DNA of 60,000 nucleotides, from NCBI RefSeq assembly GCF_032854445.1, contig NC_088304.1, forward strand, positions 8,321,704-8,381,703, in the 5' to 3' direction. Below the pieces are notes generated by a model that did no database searches, was not told where the DNA came from, and was given only the letters and a program-made list of their open reading frames with translations. Shown here in pieces: positions 1 through 12,000 of this stretch; positions within the stretch are counted from its first letter, which is position 1, and each line of letters opens with the position of its first letter. The stretch is from Liolophura sinensis (taxonomy: Eukaryota; Mollusca; Polyplacophora; Chitonida; Chitonidae). Made by a program: the position numbers and the translations under genes.

Positions 1-2105
1 TTAACCAGTGGTTTCCCTGTTCCTTAGTGGCGTCCCATTCCTCTGTGATATCCCATTCCTCTGTGATGCTCCATTTCTCAGTGATGTCCCATTCCTCTGT
101 GATGTTCCATTCCTCTGTGATGCCCCATTCCTCAGTGATGTCCCATTCCTCTGTGATATCCCATTACTCTGTGATGCCCCATTCCTCTGTGATGTACCGT
201 TCCTCTCTGATGCCTCATTCCTCTGTTGTGTCCCATTCGTCAGTGATGTACCATTCCTCTCTGATGCCCCATTCCTCTGTGATGTCCAATTCCTCAGTGA
301 TGTCCAATTCCTCTGTGATGTCCCACTCCTCCGTGATGTCCCATTCCTCTGTGAAGCCCCATTCATCAGTGATGTCCCGTTCCTTTGTGATGTACCATTC
401 CTCTCTGATGCCCCATTCCTCTGTGATGTCCCATTCCTCAGTGATGTCCAATTCCTCTGTGATGTCCCACTCCTCCGTGATGTCCCATTCCTCTGTGAAG
501 CCCCATTCATCAGTGATGTCCCGTTCCTCTGTGATGTACCATTCCTCTCTGATGCCCCATTCCTCTGTGATGTCCCATTCCTCAGTGATGTCCAATTCCT
601 CTGTGATGTCCCACTCCTCCGTGATGTACCATTCCTCTGTGGTGCCCCATTCCTATGTGATGTCCTATTACTCTGTGGTACCCCATTCCTCCGTGGCGTC
701 CCGTTCCTTTGTGGAGTCCCGTTCCTCTGTGAAGGCCCATTCCTCAGTCCCATTCCTCCTTGATGTTCCATTTCTCTGTTCTGTCCCATTCCTCTCTGAT
801 GCCCCATCCCTCTGTGATGTCCCATTACTCTCTGATGCCCCATTCCTCTGTGATGTACCATTCCTCTGTGGTGCCTCAGTCCTCTGTGATGTCCCACTCC
901 TCTGTGATGCCCCATTCCTCTGTGATGTCCCATTCCTCTGTGGTGCCCCGTTCCTCTGTGGTGCCCCATTCCTCTGTGGTGCCCCATTCCTCTGTGATGT
1001 CCCACTCCTCCGTGATGTAACATTCCTCTGTGATGTACTATTCTTCTGTGGTGCCTCATTCCTCTGTGGAGTCCCGTTCCTCTGTGGTGCCCCATTCCTC
1101 TGTGATGCCCCATTCCTCTGTGGTGCCCCATTCCTCTGTGGTGCCCCATTCCTCTGTGGTGCCCCATTCCTCTGTGGTGTCCCATTCCTCTGCGATGTAC
1201 CATTCCTCTGTGGTGCCTCATTCCTCGGTGATGCCCCATTCCTCTGTGATGTCCCATTCCTTCGTGATGTTCCATTTCTCTGTTCTGTCCCGTTCCTCTG
1301 TGATGCCCCATCCCTCTGTGATGTCCCATTACTCTCTGATGCCTCATTCCTCTGTGATGTCCCATTCCTCTGTGGTGCCCCACTCCTCTGTGGAGTTCCG
1401 TTCCTCTGCGCTATCACATTCCTCTACAGTGTACAATTCCTCTGTGGTGTCCCATTCCTTTGCGGTGTCCCATTCTTCTGTGATGTCCCATTCCTCTGTG
1501 ATGTACCATTCCTCTCTGATGTCCCATTCCTCTGTGAAGTCTCATTCCTCTGTGGTGCCCCATTCTTCTGTGATGTCCCATTCCTCTGCGGTGTCCCATT
1601 CCTGTATGATGCAGCATTCATCTGTGATGTACCATTCCTCTCTGATGCCCCATTCCTCTGTGATGTCCCACTCCTCCGTGATGTCCCATCCTTCCCTGAT
1701 GCCCCATTCCTCTGTAATGCCAAATTCCTCTGCGGTGTCCCATTCCTGTATGATGCAGCTTTCATCTGTGATGTACCATTCCTCTCTGATGCCCCATTCC
1801 TCTGCGGTGCCCCATTCCTCTGCGGTGCCCCATTCCTCTGTGATGTCCCACTCCTCCGTGATGTCCCATTCCTCTGTGATGTACCATTCCTCTGTAGTGC
1901 ACCATTCCTCTGTGATGTCCCATCCTTCCCTGATGCCCCATTCCTCTGTGGAGTCCCATTCCTCTGTGGTGCCCTCATTCCTCTGTGATGTTTCATTCCT
2001 CTGCGCTGTCCCATTCCTCTATGGTGCCCTGTTCCTCTCTAATGTCCCATTCCTCTGTGATGCCCCATTCCTCTGCGGTTTTCTATTCCTCTGTGATGCC
2101 CCGTT
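1..2105. repeat. 18-bp minisatellite array with 144-bp higher-order units
   Basis: About 115 diverged copies of an 18-bp unit close to CCCATTCCTCTGTGATGT, running from the window edge to about 2105, so it may continue to the left. Because 18 is a multiple of three and the unit has no stop in most frames, very long open frames appear on both strands, giving six-residue periodic peptides such as MSHSSV, DVPFLC or GTSQRN. Exact register comparisons show higher-order structure: blocks starting at 251, 395 and 539 are 144 bp apart (8 units), another pair at 1595 and 1739 is also 144 bp apart, and similar blocks at 765 and 1269 are 504 bp (28 units) apart. I read this as noncoding satellite DNA: no frame has a signal peptide, a splice context or non-periodic sequence. 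Confidence 0.95.
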
Positions 2106-2111
2106 GAATTT

Positions 2112-2215
2112 ATGTTACTGTATGTGGTGTCAACATAGCATTTTGAGTATTTCTAGACCAATGACGTCTAATAAAATGCAATTAACTTCGCTGCATTTTT
2201 GTACCTAATTCTGAT
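2112..2215 (-). repeat. Interspersed repeat family D, fragment
   Basis: The reverse complement matches the 3' part of the repeats at 16582-16850 and 16918-17120. Shared blocks are TTAATTGCA, TAGACGTC, GGTCTAGAAATACTCAAAAT and GTTGACA. It abuts the end of the 18-bp array. Confidence 0.7.
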
Positions 2216-3018
2216 TATAAAGCCATAGTGTTTGGGGGCGTGCAATTTGCTACTGTTTAAACATGTACGCGAGCAATCAGAACAAAACCCTAACTGAGAT
2301 AAATTGACAACAGGCCGGATATGCTCAAACAGCGAGAGTTGGATTGTTGATTTTCTTCATAGCCATAATGACCAGGAAAGCTATGATGTTTTCAATCAAG
2401 GAACCGACTAGTTTTAGAGGAAACTTTGTGCGGGTGGTAAGAGAGGTTTCTTTTTGAATCGTTACGACAGGATTTCAAACTTTGCTCTGGCAGCCATTTT
2501 TCCAGTAAATGGAAATGGGGATTTCCGATGTGAATCAAATGATCCAGTTTTGTTTGTTCTGTGGATGAAATTGTTCCTGCTTTATTCTTTTAACAATCCA
2601 CGTATAAGGGAATTTCATCTCTTGGTGATGGATAATCGATACTAACCCTCATCAAAATGCCATCTTTCAATTTAGTGGTCAGTCAGATCTCAATTATTAA
2701 TGGAATATGATCTGCCACACGACGGATAATGGCTTTTTAAAGACATGTGGTATTGTCTTATTTTTAGGAGTATTCTACCATCTAATTTGAAAAAGCGTGT
2801 TAGTGCGTCGGCCATGCTATAAACTCTCTGACAAAGCTATAAGACAAAGTCTGTAAGAATGATTGGTTAGACAGGCGGAAAGCCCTTCGTTCTGATGAAC
2901 ACGCAAGAAAGGACTGTTTGATTGCCTTCGTGTACAACTTTCTCCGCTCATCGACCTCGCCTCTCATAACCTGTCAATTCCCTCACACTGAACTTTACTG
3001 AAACTCGGAAATGGCAGC
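2216..3018 (+). other. Upstream region and 5' untranslated leader of the lectin-like gene
   Basis: No gene is recognised here. The last 170 bases lead directly into the predicted first coding exon and probably hold its untranslated leader. A TATAAA lies at 2818-2823. The rest is AT-rich sequence in which I see no repeat. Confidence 0.4.
2818..2823 (+). promoter_or_regulatory. Possible TATA box of the lectin-like gene
   Basis: TATAAA about 200 bases upstream of the predicted ATG at 3019. A start site about 30 bases downstream would leave a leader of roughly 170 bases. Six-base matches are common in AT-rich DNA, so this is weak. Confidence 0.28.
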
Positions 3019-3091
3019 ATGGGCAGCCGACGGCCACTTCGCAAGGTTTACCACCTAGTTGTAATTGTCATGGTTTTTGGCGGCCATTGTG
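3019..3091 (+). CDS. Exon 1 of the lectin-like gene: signal peptide
   Basis: ATG at 3019 with A at -3 and G at +4. It encodes 24 residues: a basic start (MGSRRPLRKVYH) and a hydrophobic core (LVVIVMVFGG). The donor is GTAAGT at 3092. It ends in phase 1, matching the acceptor at 7570-7571, and the joined codon is GGT (Gly). An upstream ATG at 3011 in another frame opens a 15-codon frame that overlaps this start and stops at 3058. Confidence 0.7.
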
Positions 3092-6000
3092 GTAAGTCTA
3101 AATAATTATCCGGGAATTAATTTATTCTTTTCGATTGGACGATATCGCCGTAGGCCTTATATTTTCCAAATATATGGTTTATCATTGGTGGAGCAATAAT
3201 GTCTGAGGTAAACTCTCGCTCCTGATATATTTTGTGACAATAGCCAAGCCAGACGCAGGTAGATTTCACCCTGCCACACAAGAGTCGACTGAGACACGTG
3301 TAAGTTAGATAAAGACCCTTAGCTTCTCTTGTTAGTTGCTAATAAGAAAAATTAACGGAAAGAGCTATTGTGATGTTATAGAAGAACGATGATATGTAAA
3401 GCTCGATGATATATAAAGTAACATGTGTTAACATCTGAGTGTCAGGCTTATGCCTTAAAGCGATTTATTTACATTGAATACAATTTTAAATGGACTACAA
3501 AATTTTAATAAATTAATAGGGTACTAGAAGTTTCAAAAGTGGAAAGGACAACATAAGTTGAACAATGAATATTCAAAGCCCTCCTACAGCCCCCCCCCCC
3601 CCCCCCCACACACACCTTTCACTTATCAACCAAACCATATCAAACAATTGAATATTCAACGCCTGTCTCACTATTTTCAAATTTATCAAATTCCGCTGTT
3701 TAAACATTTTGTTAAATTTCTTCAGCCAGTTTAACGCACTGCAGTTAACTGGTCGGGGTTCTGAAATTTATCAGATTCGGCTATTAAAACTTTGTCAAAT
3801 TTCTTCATCAAGATTAACGATACTATAACGATAACGATTTTATTTTGATACCAATAAAAGTGATCATGTCGTTATTGAAAATTGGTATCTGAAATCTTGT
3901 AATTTGCAATATCGTGCGATGTAACAGCATTCAAACAGGGTGGGGGCCTCCGTAGCTCAGTTGGGTAGCGCGCTAGCGCAGCGTAATGACCCAGGGGTCT
4001 CCCACCAATTCTGTCCATGTGAGTTCAAGTCCTGCTCACGCTGGATTCCTCTCCAGGCGTAAGTGGAAAGGTCTGACAGTAACCTGCGGATGGTCGTGGG
4101 TTCCCCCTGGGCTCAGCACGGTTTCCTTCCACCATAATGCCGGCCGCCTTCGTATAAGTGAGGTATTCTTGAGTACGGCGTAAAACTCCAATCAAAAAAA
4201 TAAATAAATAAATGAATAAATCAAAGAAGGCGAAATATACCCGATTTTAGTCCTCCGAAATGCCTCCCAACGCCGCGCCAAATTATCTCTGTCACTCATG
4301 TAAGAAAATGTATCCGTCAACAAAACACACAAAACTATTTGCCTTATTTCAGCGATATAAAAACTAAGAAACTGTTTTAGGAAGCCATGTCTTAATGATT
4401 TCTAGCAAATAAATTAATAGGGTTAGCTCACAAGTCATTAATATGGCACCGTATGTGTGTTTATACCGGTGCATAATTTTATAGCCAAAAAAAGCAATTA
4501 GAGCCCGTCTCCCGACGTTGGGAATCTCAGAGTTTAGGGCCTTAGACGGTCTTTGACACTCGTCTGTGCTGTACGCCTCACCCAACAACACCCCAACCTA
4601 TCAAGTACAAAACAAACAGAGTTACTCTTTATGTATAGTTAACATAGTTCCGTTAATTAGCATGTTTTGTTTGAGTAAATATGTCTCAACTGACACAGTG
4701 CGTATTTGGACTGTATTTGTGATGTAACGAAAGTAAGTACATAAGGCATGGAAACAATCCGGTTTCACAGGTTTTAGATGTGGATATCGTAGTATCCCTG
4801 ACTGCCCCTGGACCCTTGCTTTATTTAATGGTTGGTATAGTGCTTCATGCAGTCTTGTTCCGCTTTGATGTACACTAAGGTTACCGACGATCAGCTAGAC
4901 TTGCCCACAAATGGAGCTTTCTCCAAAGAACACATGAAGTACCTCTATGTGCTACATTTTCCCCTGTACGTACATCATAACAAGTTGGTCACCAAGAACG
5001 GTTCTTAATTGCTTATAATATGATCTATGAAGACATGTTTGATTGACAGCTGTACGAGACTAAGCTATGTTGTTACAGTAATCTGAAAAATACCATGCTG
5101 TAAAACATTTTTTTCGTGATCGATCAACCGAGAAAATAAAATTTCTTCTGAACGTATGTATCATATCGACTTATTGACTACTTAAGTGAATTGGAGGTCG
5201 GAAGCATTTTCAGAGAAAATCAGTGTTAAAAAATCCAAAAAAGGCCCTTTTGATTAACATCAGAAAAAATAAGAAAATCACAATATTGTCTTTGACAGAG
5301 TTCTGATTTGGGTTCCGATGAGCTTTCATGAAAAAGATTACGCCAACCAAAAGAGCAAAATGAAACGTGTATACACACTATGTTATTTGGGAGTCGGAAG
5401 CGCGAATTCCAAGTTTTTGGAAGTAATGTAAGAGCTACTTCTGCAATATTTTCCTCTTATTTACACATTGCGTAATGCCGTTCATATCTAGTAAGGACGC
5501 GGTCTAACAAAAGTCACAACATTGCTTTAAGGAAACTCCTCCTGGCCCGCAGCAGTGTTTAAAAATTAATTAAGGATTAATTAACACTTTGTTATGTGCA
5601 CAACTGCCGCCAGCTTCTAAATTTATCTTGCCACTGTTTACATATGCTAAGTTCAGGGTCTGCTGTCTGCCTCTACCTTAGAATGTTCCAGAATACGCTC
5701 AGTTCGGTGTCTGTTTGTTTACATCAAGTGTTCAGGAATTTTCTTATTCTAGACAATTCCACCAGGCTATATAAGGCCTATGAAAGCAGGTCAAAGGAAG
5801 AGAACGGAGAATTATTGAGAGTTTTGGATGCTTTCGCTGTGTATTACATTAGTAGGTCTTTTGTGCTGAATTTTGGTGTCTTTATAGCCTCTGGCTTTGT
5901 TATATCCTATCTCCACCGAGCACTTGTTCAGTCTGAACTTGTATATTTAAATTGTGCTCTTGTGTACACAGTGCTTATTAGTATATGGGCCCTGTCTGTG

Positions 6001-9000
6001 GAATTTTGTGTATATTTCGTCATACCCTCAGTTATACTGTGGATTTTCCCTCTTATTTCTACATTAATGCCTGTATGGTTTTCCACATTGTGGAATATAT
6101 GCGTCCGTTTGGACTTGACACCGTTGTACATGTAAGTACTTTAGTATTTGTATAGATACTGCTATCCTTTCTTGTTAAACTTAAGTACTTTAGTATTTGT
6201 ATAAGTCTTATTATCTGTTCTTGTTAAAGCTTATAAATTGTTGTAAAATAAAATCTGGTGGTTTTGATTACTTTTTGTGCGGCTAAACTGTCGTGTATTT
6301 CGAACAAGCCATCTCTTTATAATACAGACAGTTTTGGTCGTAACAACCTACATATACACATTTATATATAGACTCCAACAGTTTAACCCCTCTACGGTAA
6401 CCTAATTTCCCACAGATTAATATACAATAGCAAATTGTTTGCTTTCAATTCCTTGTGGACAAATGACACTATGACCTTATATAAATACAAATGAAAAACG
6501 TAAAGGATTAGGTGTCATTTTTATTTAGGATATTTACTCAGGAAAGTTGTCCGATTATTGTCGTATTTGTGGTGAAAGGGATGCTGTGCGAAAAAATCCA
6601 GCCAACAAGGCAAAATATCAGCGTAACCTAGTGAATTTCTTACAACTTGACATTTGCAATGATGTTATCGGGGTATATTCAACTTCCATCCACGACTGAT
6701 GTTCATTTATCTCAGTATTGAATACAAACTTCGTAATAGATCACAACAAATAAAATAATGGCCAGTACCTCGAGTTTGTTTCAAACCGAACTAAATAAAC
6801 CGATAGGAATCTTATCGAGTCTTATACAATAAGCTGATAAATCCATTAAATTCAGTAACTGTAGATGAACGTCCGTAGCCATATAGACCCTATAATTCCT
6901 GGGGATGTTGTTTCTTATTGCATAAAAGTCATAAAGGACGATAATTAAAGAACCATCAACAACTCCCATGACTTTAATTCCATGACCTTCATAAAAACTT
7001 TAATATTACACATGTACGTGTACTTTCTGCTTTGTTCTTGTAATTCCAAGATCAAGCCGCCAGCCAGTCCTTTTTTGTCTTGTTGGTCTGCTTATTCACC
7101 AATATACAACCAGCTTCAGTGTTCAAAACATTTATTTATTTTAATATCAACCAAAAATCACAAACAAAAGCACACAAACTTACAAGCGTTGTTTGCAAAT
7201 GTCCGTGAGCTTGACTTAAGTTTTTATCGAAACACTTGTCCTGGCTGTTCGCCTGTGACAGCCTCGAGAGAGCGCTTGCGCCTGGGTCTGACCAAGCCAG
7301 ACAGCTCTAATCTTTTGTCACAACAGAGAACGCCCCTCTCGGTGTCGGTAACGCCTCACAGTTGTGCCTCCGTCTATTCTATCCCCATGATAAAACGAAA
7401 CTGGAATAATCGTTAAGTACATAGATTCCAATCGAATGCCACAGCTGTACCAAATGTACTAACAAACTGCATGTGAAGTTATCTCAGATTTATTGCTGTA
7501 ATTCGTATCAAATTTGACCGATTTCTTAAGAACACTGGCAAATAATTTTATCCCGTCTATTGGACACCTAGGTTCTACTGACTGGATCTGTCCGCCGTTG
7601 GGGGGGAGCGAGGGACTCGTTCTTGTTCACGAGCACCTTTGTTACTTCCGGTCCGACTTTAAGATGGAATGGGCTGAAGCCAAGTCGTATTGCAGGAAAC
7701 ATGGCGGAATTCTGGCCAAGGAGACAAATAGAAACACGACAGAATTCTTCAGACATAAACTTCGGGCGAAGAGCAAAGAGTATCGCTGGCTAACGTGTTT
7801 CTTTATCGGACTGAACGATAAAGAGGATCCCGGCAACTGGCGATGGAGCGATGGTAAGATTCGTAAAATTCATTAATGGGTTTTCTGTTTTATTTATTAC
7901 AAGTAGTTTTTATGTCTATTTTCCGTCATCCGTTTTGGGTCTCAGTTACTGGGGTTTGAGCTGGCTCTAGATTAAAATGCTTAAACGGCATTATCATGAT
8001 CTTCCAGATTTAAACAATCCATATGTAAGAAAAAAACTATCAATGATATATATTCATCTTCGATTCACTGGATTTAAATTCAGGAAGGTACACTCTCCAG
8101 ATGGCAAATCTTATCTGGTTCATTTGTACAAGACCAAAACGGCCTCCAACAATCAGAATCTCTGGCGCTGTGCTTCATGATTGTGTCTAATTCCGTTTAT
8201 AAACAAAACACGGGGCTAGCGGCAATGTATTCATCGTGTTGAATTAGATCGGTATGTTGGACATATGAACACTTGCAATCAAAGCGCAAATGAGATACAT
8301 ATTTTGTTATCAACAACTGATATTCTAGCACGGTACACGATTTGAATACTGATTTCACTCCGTCGCCTAAAACATCTTCCCTACATCACTGAAAACTGTT
8401 GGCCCCTGCTCTTTTATGATTCCGTCTTATTTTCGTACTTTATACACTTTCTTTAATAGTTCTTTGTACTAAACGTTGTATTGGGAATTGGCCTTGTGAT
8501 TATTGACCCAAAACGTCCTCATTGGTTGACGGCTGGTTACGAATATCCTTCGACATATCATCATTTCATGTTATTATACAGATACAAGTACAGGCTGTAG
8601 ATTTACAGTATTGATTTATTTATTTATTTATTTGATTGGTGTTTTACGCCGTACTCAAGAATATTTCACTTATACGAAGGCTGCTGGCAGACCTTCCCAC
8701 TTACGGCCGGACAGGAAACCAGCATGAGCTGGACTTGAACTCACAGCGACCGCATTGGTGAGAGACTCCTGGGTCATTACTAGCGCGCTAACCGACTGAG
8801 CCACGGAGGCCCCTACAGTATTGACATATCACCTTTTATGTTAATACACAAATACAGGCACGGGCTGAGTATTTACAATAATGACATATCATCCTTTTTG
8901 GTATTATACAAATACAAGTACGGGCTGTAGATTTACAGTATTGACATATCCTCCTTTTATGTTGTTATACAGATACAAGTACGAGCTGTAGATTTACAGT

Positions 9001-12000
9001 ATTGGCATATTATCTTTTTATATTTTATACAGAAACAAGTACGAGCTGTATATTTACAGTATTGACATATCCTCATTTTATATTATTATAGAGATACTAG
9101 TACGGGCTGTATATTTACAGTAATGGCATATTATCCTTTTATGTTATTATACAGATACCAGTACGGGCTGTATATTTACAGTGTTGACATATTATCCTTT
9201 TATGTTATTATACAGATACAAGTACGGGCTGTATATTTACAGTGTTGACATATTATCCTTTTATGTTATTATACAGATACAAGTACGGGCTGTATATTTA
9301 CAGTGTTGACATATTATCCTTTTATGTTATTATACAGAAACAAGTACGGGCTGTATATTTACAGTATGGACCTATCATCTACATTTAATTATTTAATATT
9401 CAAATACATATTGTCGATTTGTGGTATTTTGTTTGTACATTTATCGCACTTTAACTCCGAAAAAACGTAAGGTGATGCTGTATTATTCAAGCATTTCGCC
9501 CACTAAACGACAAAACAAAAGCTGTTTATTTACATAAAAATATACTATATCACAAAAGGCCACCAAACTGGTCGATGTATTACAGTGTATAACTAAGTGC
9601 GTAACTGGTCGATGTTGTGGTCATGTTACTACGTGTAAAGTGTGTAAATAATCGGGTAACTGGTCGATGTCGTGAACACGTTACTAGGTGTAAAGTGTCT
9701 AACTCCTTACGTAACTGATCGATGTCGTGAACATGTTACTAGGTGTGAAGTGTCTAACTAAGTACGTAACTGGTTGATGTCGTGGTCATGTTATTAGGTG
9801 TAAAGTGTCTAACTAAATACGTAACTGGTTGATGTCGTTATCATGTTACTAGGTGTAAAGTGTCTAACTAAGTACGTAACTGGTAGATGTGGTCATGTTA
9901 GTAGGTGTAAAGTGTCTAACTAAGTACGCAACTGGTTGATGTCGTGGTCATGTTACTAGGTGTAAAGTGTCTAACTAAGTACGTAACTGGTTGATGTCGC
10001 GGTCATGTTACTTGGTGTAAAGTGTCTAACTAAGTACGTAACTGGTTGATGTCGTGGTCGTGTTATTAGGTGTAAAGTGTCTAACTAAATACGTAACTGG
10101 TTGATGTCGTTATCATGTTACTAGGTGTAAAGTGTCTAACTAAGTACGTAAATGGTAGATGTGGTCATGTTACTAGGTGTAAAGTGTCTAACTAAGTACG
10201 CAACTGGTTGATGTCGTGGTCATGTTACTTGGTGTAAAGTGTCTAACTAAGTACGTAACTGGTCGATGTCGTGATCATTTACTGGTTGTAATGTGTGTTA
10301 CTAAGTACGTAACTGATTGATGTTATGGTCATGTTACTAGGTGTAAAGTGTCTGACTACGTACTAAGGCAGTGAATTATCTTCCCTTACACAATATCCAG
10401 GTGTCGCTGTCATGGCCATGGCCATAGCTAAGTATTCTTTCCCAAGTGAAGTAGCGCGCAGCATGAAATGCGAATATGGCCTATAGGAAAAAACAAATAA
10501 AAAAATTATAAACAAAATGGGGTTAAAATCTGTCATCACACAAATGCCAAATATTAAAACCGACTTTCTTCAGGTAATGGCTACGTCAACTTCTATAGGC
10601 TTGTTGAAGAAATATTAGAAAATAAATGCCAGTTTTGAAATATAAAACACTTTTGAAATAAGATTAGAATTAGCCATTTTTCAAACTTTTCAATTTCGAC
10701 TTTTGAAATAAAAATTGGCCAGTTTTATCATAACCGTGGCGACTAATTTTAAAGAAAAATTACCCAATTTTGAAATGAAAATGTCCTTTTTTCACATGTG
10801 ATGAATGTTTTTTATGGTGGAACTTATTCAAAATATAGTCACTTTTTATTTTCAAAATAATTATTAGCGCAATTATTTCAAAACAGGTTATCTTTTGTGG
10901 TGTTTATTTCAAAACAGATATTATATTTCGTGAAGAGCTCATATAAAGCTTTTTGACTGTATGTCTTTATATGGGCTTACTTTTGGACATCCACAGGTTT
11001 GTACTCCATACTATGTTTCTTTCTACGTTTGACTTGCATATCTCTGTCAGGAGAAAAGACCGTCTACAGTAACTGGAATAATCTAGCGGATATCCCAGTA
11101 ACGGGTTGGCTAAGAACCCATTTGTTTGACTGCGTGGCTACATGTTCTGCGGGTCCTCATTTGGATGGATTCACGGCATGGAAATGGAGTAAAGGCCCAT
11201 GTGGTGCTGACGAACGCTTCCTTTGCCAGTTTGGTAAGCATGATAGCATGAACGGTGTCTTAATTAATGTATACACAAAAAACATAATCAAGCACGTTCT
11301 GCCATATTTTATGTCAGTAAACACAAAGTTTCAGTTGTTTATTGCAGAAACGTAACATATTTGCACGTGAAACATTGTACTAATTCATTTCATAAAAAGC
11401 AGTTTCTTCAACCTCTGATTACAAGGTCTAAAGAAAGTAGATTTGGAGATATTTTCGACGGTTCCTTTTGAAATGGCAAGGCGTAGGCTGTTGGAAGTAT
11501 TGAGATGACATATCATTGGTACGCATCCGTCAGGCATTTCGTTAAAGGTCATTGAACGACTACTCGGCTAAAACATCCAAAAACATCAACCTATGGGTGA
11601 CGTGAAGGATGAACGAAGGTCAGGACAACCAAGGAAGACAGCTCCCCGTGAACACAGACCCCTTCCACGTGTGGTTAGGCGAGAACCTTTCGCTTCAAGT
11701 TCCTATCATAAACGCCTTTGCTTGCCAAACAGGCGTCTATCCAACAGAACCGTCCAAAATCGTCTGAAGGAATGTTGTTTAAGTCCAAAAGGGTCATTAA
11801 ACGTCCTGCTCCGTCAGATCTTCATAAAAGACGACGTCTGGACTGGTGTACAACACGACAGAACTGACGGCGAATCCATTGGAGCGATAAGAGCAGGTTT
11901 CTACTTCATGTCACAAATGGTCGTCCGGGAGTCTGGAGACAAAGAGGTATTGTTTATGTAGCCGGGAACATCCGACCCACTGCACCATATGATCGAGGTT

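Noticed and set aside
27-1988. Very long open frames on both strands (up to 653 codons)
   Set aside because: They come from the stop-free 18-bp repeat; several frames are open at once on both strands and the peptides are purely periodic.
3943-4020. tRNA-like A and B boxes (also at 8740, 20090, 33605, 36950, 44600, 46550, 50780 and 52150)
   Set aside because: These are tRNA-derived SINE heads with SINE bodies and tails attached; none folds as a full cloverleaf by inspection.
5596-6135. 179-codon open frame rich in hydrophobic residues
   Set aside because: No family motif, no convincing transmembrane topology or splice context, in an AT-rich intron; it also has a long open shadow on the other strand.
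8556-10370. Regularly spaced repeats resembling an array with spacers
   Set aside because: Units are contiguous diverged minisatellite copies with no unique spacers, so not a CRISPR array, and the genome is eukaryotic.
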